This document shows positions 9,614-21,020 of a DNA stretch of 64,000 nucleotides, one piece after another. The stretch's first letter is position 1. Each line of letters starts with the position of its first letter. Both the position numbers and the translations under genes were made by a program. The DNA comes from Diphasiastrum complanatum (Eukaryota; Streptophyta; Lycopodiopsida; Lycopodiales; Lycopodiaceae), in assembly GCA_029204225.1 (NCBI GenBank), contig CM055092.1, positions 61,433,279 through 61,497,278 of the forward strand, written 5' to 3'. The notes beneath the pieces are model-generated. The model did not search any database, was not told the origin of the DNA, and was given only the letters and a program-made list of their open reading frames with translations.

Positions 9614-11845
9614 CTAAAAATACTTCCAACAGATGAACTGGTCTTCCACGAAAATGGCATCTCTACTGGTGAATGCCTTCTCGGTATCCAAATTGTAGAG
9701 CTTGTATGCATTGTGATTTGGAGAATAGCCGATGAAAATCATTTTTCTGCTCTTGTCATCTAGCTTTCTTCTTAGATCCTCAGGGATCTGAGCGAAAGTG
9801 ATGCATCTGAACACTCGAATATGTTTGAGTGATGGTTTTGATCATGTCCACACCTCATAAGGTGTCTTGCCGTTCAGGGCTTTGGTGATGGATCAATTCT
9901 GCAAGTAGGTGGTTGTAGTAACAGCTTCTGCCCAGAATTTCTTTGGAAGAGAGGCATGGGCCATCATGTTCTTGGCACTCTTGATGAGTGTCCGGTTCTT
10001 CCGCTCAGCTACACCATTGGACTGAGGTGAGTAGCTGGTTGTGTATTGTTGAAGTATCCCGTTGGCCTTGCAGAACTCCTTGAATTCTGTGGAGATGTAC
10101 CCTCCATCTGTGCGTAGAGCCTTGATCTTCCTCTAGGTCTGGTTCTATGCAGACGTCTTGAATTGCATGAAGAACTTGAATGCTTCAGATTTGTTCTTCA
10201 GATAGTAGGTTGCAATCCTTCAAGAGAAGTCATCGATGAAGGTTAGGAAATAGAGAGCTCCCCTTGTGGAAGCAGTCTACATCGGGCCACAAATGTCGCT
10301 ATGTACAAGGTCAAGCAAGCCCTTAGATGTGTGAACTGAGTCTGAGCTGAAGGGAATCCTTGCATGCTTGATGATAATACAAACTTTCACATGGAGAAGT
10401 TGGCTTGCTGACTGAAGACAGGTCTTGTACTAGACTCTGAGCTAACATTTGTTGAATACTGTTGTAGTTAAGATGGCCAAGTTTGAAATGCCACAATATA
10501 TCAGTTGATTCATAAGTGGCTGTGTGAAGAGCTTGACTGTTAGAAGAATATCAATGGTTGAGTTTTTAGAGATAGCTGCTTTTCCTTTTGTAGGCTAGAA
10601 CCTTTCGAGATTTGTCAAGAATTGTGCAGCCTTCCGTATCGAATTCAACCCTCCAACCTGAATCGGTGATTCTGCTAACTGAGAGCAGATTCTTGGTCAA
10701 ATTTGGAACGTGGAGAATGTTGGACAACAACTTGACTTCACCTCTTTTGAATTCTATTCTGACTATTCCTTCACCTTCGATTGAATGCGATGAGTTGTCT
10801 CCAAGTTGCACAATTCAAGAGTGGGTGAATGACTTGTAGTCTTTGAACCAGTCGCGATGGTGAGTCATGTGTTGAGTTGCTCTGAAGTTTAGATACCAGG
10901 AATAGATATCCTGTTGTTCTCCGACTTTGGTCATAAAAGGTGCTTCATCTTCTTCTTCTTGTTGTTGCTAATTTGAGTGACTGGTTGTAGCACTATGTGC
11001 TTGTTATTGGAACTGCTTCTTTTTTTCGTTGTTGTACTTCAAAGTTTGACAGTCCTTGATTTTGTGGCCAGTCCTCTTACAGTGTCTGCAGAAACATTTC
11101 TGCACTGGTTGGAATGATGAAGAGCTCGAACTCGATTTTGAACCATAATCTGGTCTAGACTGCATGTTGCTTTTCTTGTCAGTAGAGCCTGACTTTGTAG
11201 ATCTCTTGGATCTAAACTTCTGATTTTTTGAATACAAAGCTTGAGGATCCGATCTTGAGCTTGAGGAGGATGCTGATCTTCTGATCTCCTCTTGTAGGAG
11301 CAACGAAATTACTCTAGACAGAGTGAGGTGCACTTGTATAGAAATTGCCATTACCCAATTTTTGAAGGCTTCAAGTAGACTCGATAATAGAGTCATGGGT
11401 GCATCAAAATCTTCTATGACTTAGCCTGTTGCAGTCATCTGCTCCATAAGACTTTTGAAAGTGTTGAGATGGCTCGAAACACTATCTGCATCAGACATTT
11501 CTGAGGGTGGAGAATTTCTTCCTCAGATAAAGCTTGGAAGTAACGACTCTAATATCATAGAGCATTGCTAGGATGTCCCAAGCATCTTTAGTCGTTTGAG
11601 CAGCACATATGTGGCTGATCTGAGCGTCCTTGATATTGAGGGTGATCATGGCAAATGCTTTGCCATCTCTCAGTCTTTGCTTGGTGATGACGACTGCATC
11701 ACCTTCTGGTTTGAGCTTTGTGCCATCAACGATGTCCCATAGTTCTTTGGCTAGAAGTATAACCTTTATCTTGGATTTTTAGAGATGGTAGTTATCTCCA
11801 TCGAGTTTGTCAATGAGAGATGGACTAGATGATGGATCCATTCTG
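9614..11845 (-). pseudogene. Copia gag-protease-integrase remnant
   Basis: Minus-strand order: gag begins at 11845 (MDPSSSPSLIDKLDGDNYHL). A basic Ser-rich region with an intact zinc knuckle CRHCKRTGHKIKDC follows (11004-11396). Then comes protease (10566-10870), with VPNLTKNLLSVSRI kept but the active site reading WYLNFRATQHM in place of WYLDSGATQHM. Integrase is broken by several stops (about 9815-10450), and its C-terminal part reads MFRCITFAQIPEDLRRKLDDKSRKMIFIGYSP (9614-9814). RT and RNase H are missing, because the element is cut off at 9614. The tRNA-Met site and LTR lie just upstream. Loss of the catalytic Asp and the frame breaks make it dead. Confidence 0.9.
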
Positions 11846-11970
11846 GTTAAACGAGTTCATTGGTAGAAACAACGACTTTCAAAATACTGTTGGCTGCGCG
11901 TTTGCTAGAAAGACTTCTTGATAGAAACAAGACTGATAATCCGCAATAGAAATGCAGACTACTGAAATGC

Positions 11971-11984
11971 CCGCTCTGATACCA
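11971..11984 (-). promoter_or_regulatory. Primer binding site for initiator tRNA-Met
   Basis: The coding strand reads TGGTATCAGAGCGG directly after an LTR ending TTTTACGACA. It is a standard copia site for the element at 9614-11845. Confidence 0.9.
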
Positions 11985-12815
11985 TGTCGTAAAATTGTGT
12001 GTGGACGTGAGCGACAGTGGAAGCTCGAGGATTGAAGCAGCGTGTAGGAATGGAAACGCAACAGTTAGCAGCAGAATTATTCAAGTAGAAGAATTCATAC
12101 AAAATGCGCAAATGAACGACGCAATAGTGAGACAAAAATTGCACTATGATAAATATCAACAGTGAGTACAATAGCTTGAAGTAATAACTTCAGCTTGCTG
12201 AGCGTGATAATGCTGGCTACATATAAAAACTTAGATTGAAAGAAAAATTCTATTAACTCAAAATTAACTCAAATTGACACTTACATAGCTTGAATCAGCT
12301 AATATATAGATTTACGTGTGTCGAGGAACAAAATATCTTACAAGCCTTTTATATTATTTACGCCAGTCTTTGCATATGTACAAAGTTGATAACCTCCAAC
12401 TGCCTTTGGGATATTTGGTTGTCCAGCTGTTTTAGAGTTACTGATAAGTTGGCGACGTCGGTCAACCAATGTAGCAAAACGTGAAAAAGCCAAAAAAAAC
12501 CCGAAGATGCCCTTAGACTGAAGGTTTGTAACTCTTGAAGGTGCCCTTACACTAAAGGTATGTAGATCCATAAGGCGCCCTTAGTTTCAAGGCATCGAAG
12601 AAGGCAAAAAAGCCAAAAAGTGCCTTATACTAAAGGCAGAGGAGAAGGCAAAGGTGCCTTAAACTAAAGGCAGTGAAGAAGGCGAAGGCGCCTTAGATTT
12701 AAAGGTAGCAAAAAAGACGAAAAAAAGGAAAAGGTGTCTTAGAAATGATTTCTAAGGCATTCTGGCCACTTGGCCAGTGTGTCACTTTTTTGCTAGTGCA
12801 AAAAAGGCGAAGGAG
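11985..12815 (-). repeat. LTR of copia family B (5' LTR); right edge approximate
   Basis: Starts (plus strand) TGTCGTAAAATTG at the primer site and matches 34877-35719 over about 830 bp in the same orientation. Its end also matches the plus-strand sequence before the gag fragment at 60.9-61.4 kb. The right limit is where similarity to the 34.9 kb copy stops. The TG on the coding strand could not be fixed. Confidence 0.8.
12500..12720. repeat. Degenerate minisatellite inside the LTR
   Basis: About five imperfect units of roughly 40-45 bp carry the core aaggtgcctta-actaaaggca, often followed by gaagaaggcgaa. The same array is in the LTR copy at about 35395-35610. Confidence 0.7.
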
Positions 12816-14200
12816 GAGAAGGTGCCTTAGAATGATTTCTAAGGCACAAGAAATCTCAAGAGAAAAAATGTGAAGGCCCAAAAATATGTTGTCGGCCTTC
12901 GATTTTTCAGGATGCTCATTACTTTAACGATTTGTTGAAGACTGAGCATAAGAAATCTAACATTGTCAACTCAGAAATCCGACCCACGTCGCGACGTTGA
13001 CAGTCCGCCTACCTCTGTACATAACTCTCTGGCAAAAACTATGGCTACCTACTACAGGACAAATGTAGTTAATCAAGTAGATGAATGTCAGCTTTCAAAG
13101 TACTGATCATCTGACTTCCAATCATCAAGGAAGATCTAATGGAGTCAGTGCTCTGATCAGGCTATCATCCTGCAGGCGCCTTGTAGTAATGTAGTTATGT
13201 TATAATTTTTTTACATTCAGTTATCATCATCAAACTTAGCTGAAGACTGATTAGCGCCCACTGTTTTGCGCCATCTTGAAGCTTATGTACTCAGTTTTGA
13301 TTATTATCAAAGTGTTTTTTTATGTCTACACTACTATCTTGTTCCATTGTGCATTGTAATTACTTTTGATTCATCTTGAGCTCGTTTACTGGTAACTGTC
13401 GCATTTCCGGTCCACAACACGCACCACCAGCTCTACACTTCCGCTGCAAGAGATCGATTTTCTCTGATTTTTGACAAGGGGCTTATGATTGCCTAGCGTT
13501 AGAGGTAGTGATGAAGTGGCTTTCAAGGACCTTTGGTGGCAAAGGATGTGCATGGTTAGGTCAAATGTACTTTCTTGAAAAAGGACCATGTAAGTCTTTG
13601 TAGGAGAGGGGTTTAATAAGGTAGGTATATCATTGTGCCAACCAAAATCAAGTATAGTCCCATTAGGATAATGATGGCCCTTTTGGTAATCATGATGGGC
13701 CCAAGTCCCATCCACTTTCTTCTTTTGCTCAATCCCAAGGTGGAGTATCCTTCGTGTCTTTTATTGGTAGCATTTGTTGATGGAGTGGCCTAGATAAATT
13801 AAGATTCATATTGTGCCGCAAAATGTTCAATCTACCATGATTTTAAGGTGTCAAAAATTGGCTAATACATGGTGCTAAAAGTCTTATCTTATTTAGGTTT
13901 GGTTTGTAGGGAATTTAATGGAATTGGAAATGATCCATATCAGTCCACATATTCCCCAACAAGAATTTGATTGAGATTTTATCAATACAAGAACAACAAA
14001 ATCTTGCAAATTATCAATTTTAGTAAAATTACTAAAAATTTCAAGTCAGATTAGGCATTTGTGACAGCCATATCAGTGACCTTTAAGGTGTCCAAGCAGC
14101 CATGAAAAGTACCAACTGTTGATCTTGAACAATTTCTAACAGGATATCAATCATTCAAAAGATAACGATGCAAATGTATCTCAAACTAATTTAGCATTCA
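12816..14200. other. Unassigned stretch
   Basis: No supported gene. A minus-strand frame of 109 codons (13386-13715) matches nothing I recognise and is probably chance. ttagaatgatttctaaggca at 12827-12847 repeats part of the preceding LTR. Confidence 0.4.
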
Positions 14201-15480
14201 TGAAAGAATTGTTGAGGAAGCATTTTCCTTCTTGTTTCGTGTTCGTCCTCTCTTCTGATTCGCGAACAATTTTCTGTCTTTGAATTATCTTATCGTGCGG
14301 AAGCTCTTACGGGATCCCAGACACTCGACTACACATCACAGAACATATTTTATTCTAGCAATCAAGAGACACAGCACAAGGCCAAGAGCTACACGAAATA
14401 GAGCGAGCGAGATCATCAGTGTCTCGCTCGTTGGCGGATTGACTCTCTGCTCTTTCGCTGTGTTCTGCTCGTTGGCAGACTTTCATACACAGCTATGGTA
14501 TTTTTCCTTTCTTACTCTATTCACTACGTCTCTCTCTGTTTCTTACAGATCTATGTTTTCACTATTTCTCTTCTTTTTTTTTCTCTTTTTTTTAATGATC
14601 CAGAGAGGATCGTTTATACCTCCATTGTGTGGAGTTTACAAGATAGCTAAACGTAGAATCACAAGACTAGTTAACGCTAATTAGCTAGTTGTCTCCGTCG
14701 TTGCTATTCGTTTCAGCTGGGCATGAACCCCGTTGAGCTGCCAGCTGGCAGCGTGAAGAGTTTCTCTTCGTTTGTTTCGTTCTTTTCGTTTCTTTTCGTA
14801 GTCTTCGTTCTGCGCCCTTTTGCGGTTTGCGGTCCTGGAGGTGTGTTTACGATTCGCGATTGATTCACGAATCGTTCGTGCTTTGAGTCAAAGACATGTT
14901 GACTGTCGCGAATTGTTCTCGTTTGACCTTCGTGTCTTGTTCGTGCTGCGACAAAGTTGCATGAGTTCACCATTTCTGACAAGAATTCTAAAAGCGGGTC
15001 TATTGTAATGTATAAAACAAAGAACAAATTTGGTATGCTAAAAACTACAATGTAATTGTAGAAGAAAATTTTTGCTACTTGTAAAATTAACAACAATCTT
15101 ATTTATAATCCACATTATCATAATTTGCATTTAGATTGATGAGCTCATATATGGAGTATGTTAGTTGGGGTCCATGTGCAAAGCCAACTCTCAACTTTCT
15201 AGTAGTTTGTCAATGGCCTTTGGCTTCTTTTGCTTTATTGGTGAGTGGCCTACTCTTGAACATTTTTGAATATTCAATTATATGGTTGTTTCTTGCAAGG
15301 AAATTAAAAACCACAAGTTTATTTTTAAAAAAAATCTTTGTTGCCTTGTCTACAAGAAAAAAGTAACAAAACATTTTGCTCATTTTTGTTCAAAGCTAAC
15401 ATGGCATGCACATGATGCTTCAAGAAAACCAACTACTTTTTAAAAGCATTTAACCTAACGTTCTAATTTTTTAATTTAAT
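14201..15480. other. Unassigned stretch with a short perfect hairpin
   Basis: No supported gene. cgagcgaga (14404-14412) and tctcgctcg (14422-14430) are perfect 9-bp inverted repeats with a 9-base loop. Pyrimidine-rich DNA follows to about 14600, and cga-rich DNA lies at 14750-14950. Confidence 0.4.
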
Positions 15481-15487
15481 TAACACA

Positions 15488-15488
<1 letters not shown>

Positions 15489-15556
<68 letters not shown>
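15489..15556. repeat. (CT)n microsatellite
   Basis: Uninterrupted CT dinucleotide run of about 68 bp. Confidence 0.98.
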
Positions 15557-15559
<3 letters not shown>

Positions 15560-16145
15560 TTGGATTTTGCAATTACAGTCCCCTTTTAATGATGAGCAAG
15601 TCAAACTCCATCTAAAAGCCAAACTTTTGAAACATGTGAGGAACGATTAGAATCACTCTAAAGTTTGCATTTGAAAGGCATATGATGAACATCTAACATA
15701 TCAAAATGAATGTTATTAGAAAATGATACCCGAAGGTGTGCTAAATCATACTAGCAAGCTTGATCGTGCATGTTTCTTGTATGAACATTGTGTATTTGAA
15801 GCAAGGTTATACTTCAAAATGGAGCCTCAAGAATCGCAGAACACAAGCGAGGTCTCTTATGATCTTATTAGATCACATTGGCTTTATTGGCATGGTTTGT
15901 AAGAACTATAACCTAATAAATCAAAGATATGTGTATGCCATGGGGAGAGAAGCAAGCAAATAGTTATCCAAATGTCAATCAAAAGCAAGAATTTAGAATT
16001 TCAATGCCACATTATCTATCTCACCTAACAAAAGAATAAAATCATCCATGACTTGTAACTTACGAAGTAATATTTTTGGAAGTTGGCATATTGATATCAA
16101 TAATATGACAAGTCTAAGGCTTTACGTTGTGAAAGGAAGCCATAT

Positions 16146-16149
<4 letters not shown>
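15557..16149. other. Unassigned stretch
   Basis: AT-rich. No gene or repeat is recognised between two CT arrays. Confidence 0.4.

Positions 16150-16202
<53 letters not shown>
16150..16202. repeat. (CT)n microsatellite
   Basis: Uninterrupted CT run of about 53 bp. Confidence 0.98.
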
Positions 16203-16207
<5 letters not shown>

Positions 16208-17189
16208 AACTCTCTATATTGAACTTAGAAGCCACTTAAGTTGTACAAATGGGGCCTACCTTTATTTGAAAGGCTTTTGGAAAATTTTCTTTCCTAACAA
16301 CTTCCTGGTTTTTCTAAAAGATGCTGACAAGGACATGTAGCCTTGAAAAGATGCCTTAATCATGTGTAGGATAAAGTATGCATTGGACCTATATGCCTCT
16401 AAATTATGTATAGGATAAAGCTCTTGTTTGACCTATATGAAATTGAGGAGCCTACCCCAAAAGGGTGGGGCCGTATCGGAATGGAACTGGTATCTTTCTT
16501 TGAAAAACAATTTAGTAAGAAACTTATAGGAAGTTGACTTTCAAGAAACGGACAACTTTTTCCAAATGCAAGAAATTTAATGTTTGTTGTTTTCAAATGG
16601 AAAAAGTGTCTGTGTAATAAAGTAGATATATCCTTATAAAACTTGGGTTACATAGGTTCATTGAGTCAATAATATAAAATTTTAATGTAAATATCTAATA
16701 TTCTGCCAACAATAAATCTGGCATGATTTATAAGGCAAAATTTTCAAAAACCGACAACTTCAAAAAACAATGCCGAACTTGGAGGTAGGCCTCAAGGAGG
16801 TTTCCCAACACTGCCAACTTCCAAGAGTGTTGTGCAATGTGGGGCCAGTGGGTTCCTACACTTACAGCACAAGCATCACAAGCATCCAAGAAAGTACAGT
16901 TTTATTTCAGACTTTGGAATGACATTTGAGTGATTTGAGATACGTCCAAGCAAGTACAACCTTTATTTGCACTTCAAATTAATGCCCTTCAGAAGACCAT
17001 TCGGTCAAATTGGATTTGCTTCTTTTTTTGTTGCATGTGATGATGTCCTCAATTGAGCAAAAAATAGGATAATTCGATTCCTGAACCTTAGTTGCAGTCG
17101 AAGTCCTTGAGTTGGGACAAGTTGCAAAATCATGCGTTCTGCCAAACAAAGATTGCCAGGATCTCAACCTGAAGGCAGCTGCATAAGCT
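16203..17189. other. Unassigned intergenic stretch
   Basis: No gene seen. It separates the CT array from the conserved 3' flank of the exostosin gene. Confidence 0.4.
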
Positions 17190-17477
17190 TGGGAAATAGA
17201 GCTGATCTAGATTCTATACCCAAACCATTGGAAATATAGGCTTGTGGTATGAATGATGATATGATTAGTTAGTCTTAAGCCCTTAAATTAACATTATAAA
17301 AAGCCCAATTTGGCTTAGCAGTTCAACTGAATGGATCTTTGAGGTACCTGATTGAATTCATACATTTCATGCAGTGCTATCTCCTCGCCAAAGGATATAC
17401 CATAGCTTGATGTTACATCGGCTATAACATTCCAGCAGCTGCTAAACCGTAGCTGCAATTTCACCACAAAGGCAGTC
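17190..17477 (-). other. Probable 3' UTR/flank of the exostosin gene, conserved in the paralogue
   Basis: The coding strand after the stop shares long stretches with 52628-52860 (for example catcaagctatggtat and caaagatccattcagttga), interrupted by indels. The duplicated unit therefore included the 3' flank. Confidence 0.7.
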
Positions 17478-19166
17478 TCACCTAGACGATTGTTGTTTTA
17501 GTGTAGCTACTTTGTTGAGCATGCCCTTTACACTCATCTCAAAGGCATCCTCAACCACACCATCACCATCACTTGCTGCATCACTGCCAAACATGCCTGT
17601 GTATAAGATTCTAGGAATAAGCTTTCGAACATTCAATTGCAGTAGCTTGATCTTTTCGCCACTGTAACCCTTGAGAACATCCTCTAACAAAATACCGTTC
17701 CTGATCTCATCCTCCGGAATAAATACAGAATACTCATCAGGATCGCTAGGAAGGTGCCAGTTATACTGTGTGTAAGCAGAATCGTTGTGGAAAAAGACGG
17801 GGATGCAACCCGTGATTATGGAGTCGAAGGTCGATCGTCTTGTGGCTGTGTCACCAGCAGGCTGCAGGCAAAATTTAGATTGAAGGAGGCTTTCAGCAAT
17901 TGGCTCCGGATTATGGGCACACTTGATCTTGGAGCAATTGATGATAGTGCAAGCGGAGGAGGCATCGCACTGACTAAAAAGAGTACCTCGAATGCTTGAT
18001 TTCATCTGAGGTCTTGGTGCACCAGTGATTGCAAATAGAAACTTCCTCTCGGATGATTCTACCTTGTCCATCCACTCTTGTAGATGAATAGAGGAAGATG
18101 GGTGGAAAGAAGTGGGGTATGGTACGGCCTGTTCATTGCTGCGCCATATCCTTTTCTCTAGCACAAAAGAGGTCACGTTCGCCATGGCTTGCATCTCCAA
18201 GAAGCTGGTTCCCCAGCCCTGCTTGTTGTCTAAGGGATTGCTGAAATCCCATGCTGTTCTGCCCATCACAATAAAGTGATCTTTTCCTCCCCATCTCCGC
18301 CACGTCTCCCGTGCATTTTTCTCCAGCCAATGCAGCAGCTCCAAGCCTTGTTGGGCTTTCATCGGCTTATCAGCTCCGTATATGTATCTTAGAGCGTCAA
18401 GACCGCTGTAATAAGGAATGAAAAACGCATCCGCTTGTGAAGAATTGAGGGTTCGGCAAGAGTATGTCTGCATCTTGGCGTGATATATGACCTCAAGCAT
18501 GTACGCATCCGTGGCGTACCAATCCCGTGCCATGAGCGACTGTCCAAATCCATTGTGGGCGATGTGGGGACAGAAATTAAGCCAATTCACCATACTATTG
18601 TTGCATCTTTGTAGAACCCCAGTGTTGAATTGTGGAAGAAGATCGTAAACGTATATCCTTCTGCCATAACAGAATGAACTTTGTTGAATCATCTGCTCCA
18701 AGTCCTGGCCAACGATACCCGATTCCTGTGCAGAATATATTCTTGGATCGTTCACTAGATTTTTCTCCTCAGACGATTGCCTGGCATTAACATAGGCTGC
18801 TGCAATTTGGGACGCGTTCTCAAGCGCATTTGGATGCTTCTCATCAATTCCTTGCTCAATTCGTTGTACAGGAATCTCTCTAACAGGAGGCAGTAATGTC
18901 ACTTCCTGCCTGTCTTCATAAACTAATGTGGTAGAACTTAAGTTGGCATCTGTTGAGATCAGCTCTTCGACCGTATCCTTTGTTCGGGTGATTGAATTCT
19001 CGATCGATCTTTGCTCTAAAAGACTGGATAGGCCAGATAGAAATTGAGATTGATCCACCACGTGAACCTTTCCAAATGAAAACGGAAATATGCCCCAAGC
19101 TGTCATGAGTAAAGTGATCGTTAGAAAGATCAAGCAGCAGAAAACATATAACTTTACTGACCGCAT
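17478..19166 (-). CDS. Exostosin-family glycosyltransferase (GT47), xyloglucan galactosyltransferase-like
   Basis: A 562-residue single-exon protein if started at MRSVKLY (19166). The frame stays open 32 codons further to 19262, but the paralogue has a stop just before the matching Met, so the shorter start is chosen. A hydrophobic anchor at residues 8-28 (FCCLIFLTITLLMTAWGIFPF) and a variable stem to about 160 indicate a type II Golgi protein. The exostosin domain spans about 165-520: YVYDLLPQFN (172-181), VMGRTAWDF (300-308), YPTSFHPSS (350-358), TGAPRP (381-386), FCLQPAGDTATRRSTFDSI (432-450) and GCIPVFF (453-459). These are hallmarks of the MUR3/XLT2 group of plant GT47, which transfer galactose (some galacturonic acid) from UDP-sugar to xyloglucan side chains. 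The exact sugar and acceptor cannot be told. No frame breaks are seen. Confidence 0.93.
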   Translation of the reverse strand: MRSVKLYVFCCLIFLTITLLMTAWGIFPFSFGKVHVVDQSQFLSGLSSLLEQRSIENSITRTKDTVEELISTDANLSSTTLVYEDRQEVTLLPPVREIPVQRIEQGIDEKHPNALENASQIAAAYVNARQSSEEKNLVNDPRIYSAQESGIVGQDLEQMIQQSSFCYGRRIYVYDLLPQFNTGVLQRCNNSMVNWLNFCPHIAHNGFGQSLMARDWYATDAYMLEVIYHAKMQTYSCRTLNSSQADAFFIPYYSGLDALRYIYGADKPMKAQQGLELLHWLEKNARETWRRWGGKDHFIVMGRTAWDFSNPLDNKQGWGTSFLEMQAMANVTSFVLEKRIWRSNEQAVPYPTSFHPSSSIHLQEWMDKVESSERKFLFAITGAPRPQMKSSIRGTLFSQCDASSACTIINCSKIKCAHNPEPIAESLLQSKFCLQPAGDTATRRSTFDSIITGCIPVFFHNDSAYTQYNWHLPSDPDEYSVFIPEDEIRNGILLEDVLKGYSGEKIKLLQLNVRKLIPRILYTGMFGSDAASDGDGVVEDAFEMSVKGMLNKVATLKQQSSR

Positions 19167-19460
19167 CTTGGGAAATGACTGCGCCACTGTCATCGACGAA
19201 ACGAATCTCACTGAGTTAATTATAAGACGTTCAAGAACTTCCCACGCCGGTGTGAGGCACAATCATGCCTTCAAAGAAAGAGACTCAAAATTTACAGCTG
19301 TCGCTGATCTCATCAAAGTTGCAGCTCGAAAAGGGAACCGCTTTGGCAGAGATAGAGATTCCACACCTGACACATGAAGAATTATGCAGCTCAATGGCTC
19401 ATGACAGAAGCTGAATTGAAGATTTAGAAGGCCGAACAAACCACGAAGATCGCCCAACGA
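19167..19460 (-). promoter_or_regulatory. 5' flank/leader conserved with the second exostosin gene
   Basis: The coding strand upstream of MRSVKLY shares blocks with 50820-50974 (attcttcatgtgtcag, cctcacaccggcgtgggaag, tcgtcgatgac). This is probably a shared 5' leader and proximal promoter. No TATA box can be fixed with certainty. Confidence 0.55.
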
Positions 19461-20221
19461 AGATTGAGAAAGCCAATCCTATTACCACACAGAGCACCCG
19501 ATTTCAAAGTGAGAATGGAGATTGCGAAAGCTGAAGAACGACAAGGATCACCCAAATTCAAAATATACTTAAATTGCAAATTCTCAGCACTTCCGCTCTT
19601 CCTTACATCCACTGAAGTACGAGGTCAAAGATCCTCACAGCAGCAAAAGTGAATGAGTGGAGTTCTTAAAAACCCACACATTTAAATTCAAAATATAAAA
19701 AGCTCTCACACATCTCAAAGCTACGCATAACTTACCCTTCGGGTTCAACAATAATTGCCGGTTGGGCTGATCGTCTGATCGTCTGGCCTGAGGATGAAAA
19801 ATGGTCTGAGCCGGTGTGAAGTAAGATTTTCATTCAGGTGCGGAGAGAAGGAGAGAGAAGAAAGGTGCCACCTCGTCATGTAGGCTTGCTCATTAGCCCT
19901 ACATGATGTGCAAGTGTAAGTCGACCCAAGTCATCCTCTGCCCTACAAGTGTGAGTCGACCCAAGTCGACCTCTGACAAAATGACACGTGAGCTTTTCTA
20001 CTTGCCCTTTGCCTCTTTGAGCAAATCTTCACACAAACATCTGAGCTTTTTATGGAGGAAAAAAAATGGGTCGTGGTTTGAGAAATCAATAAATCCATGT
20101 GCTAAAAGAACTTTGATCAAAATTAGAGTTTCAAACTTCAGTCTCTTGGAAATCAGAACTTAAACATGAACCCAATTAATGAGACACGCTCCCCAAGGGA
20201 ATGTATTATGTAGCCATGAAT
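19461..20221. other. Upstream intergenic DNA
   Basis: No gene supported. Two copies of a short motif (agtcgacccaagtc) occur at 19918-19970. Confidence 0.4.
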
Positions 20222-20247
20222 GAGAGAGAGAGAGAGAGAGAGAGAGA
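20222..20247. repeat. (GA)n microsatellite
   Basis: Short GA run of about 26 bp. Confidence 0.95.
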
Positions 20248-21020
20248 ATGTGGGTGAATTTGGTAATTTGATTAGGTGAAATTTTGGTGGATTGTGGATT
20301 AAAGACACAGATGGGTCTTAATACTTCTCCCGTGATGAAATCTCAGATTAAAGCCGACGTTGTTATGAAGTCAACCAGATAATACAGTTCTAAAATATTG
20401 CTGAATCCTGGTGGCAGCTAGCCTAGACTAGACTAGAGCAAATGTTTTCGAGCTAAAAGAATGAACAGATAAATCATAAAGCCCTGAAGTATCAGAACTG
20501 ACCACCGCAGCGATATTATATATGTAGTACAGACTACAGTCAATCGAGTACATGGTCGAGTACAGAGAGACGTGTTGAATGTAAATTTAGACACAGGCAT
20601 CGCAGGAGGGAATGATTCCTAGAAAGAGTAGAAAGTCGGGAATGGAGTTGGGTTACGTTGTCGGTGACAACGCTTACTAGTTGAAAGCTGTGATCAATGA
20701 CTTGGACTTCACGATATTTTAAGTCAAGGGCCCGTGGACTTCCTAGGACCTTCGGAATTCCCATTCAAGGGTCTAGTTTGGAGACCTCAAGACCAAGCAT
20801 CAATTTGCTGTTTTTGCCTACATTCTCATGTCAAGTACTTGATGTTTTTGTAGATGACGGCTTTAAAAAAAACATAATCTACTTGTGCATGCCATTCTAA
20901 AATCTTTTGTTTGCATTCATAACAATGCATGTATTCATCCTCAATTGGAATTTGGGCCTCAACGCGGGACAGCCAGGCGCTAGGTGTCAATGAATAAATG
21001 GGTGCCTGCCGTGACTATCG
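20248..21020. other. Unassigned stretch
   Basis: No gene or recognised repeat. Confidence 0.4.

Noticed and set aside
13386-13715. 109-codon minus-strand frame
   Set aside because: No motif recognised and no second copy. It could be chance in a long unassigned region.
14280-14684. 134-codon plus-strand frame
   Set aside because: The C-terminal half is a pyrimidine-rich Phe/Leu/Ser stretch and the N-terminal half has no recognisable domain or support.
19167-19262. The 32-codon N-terminal extension as part of the exostosin protein
   Set aside because: The paralogue has a stop inside the same extension just before the conserved MxSVKLY start, and the anchor follows that Met directly.
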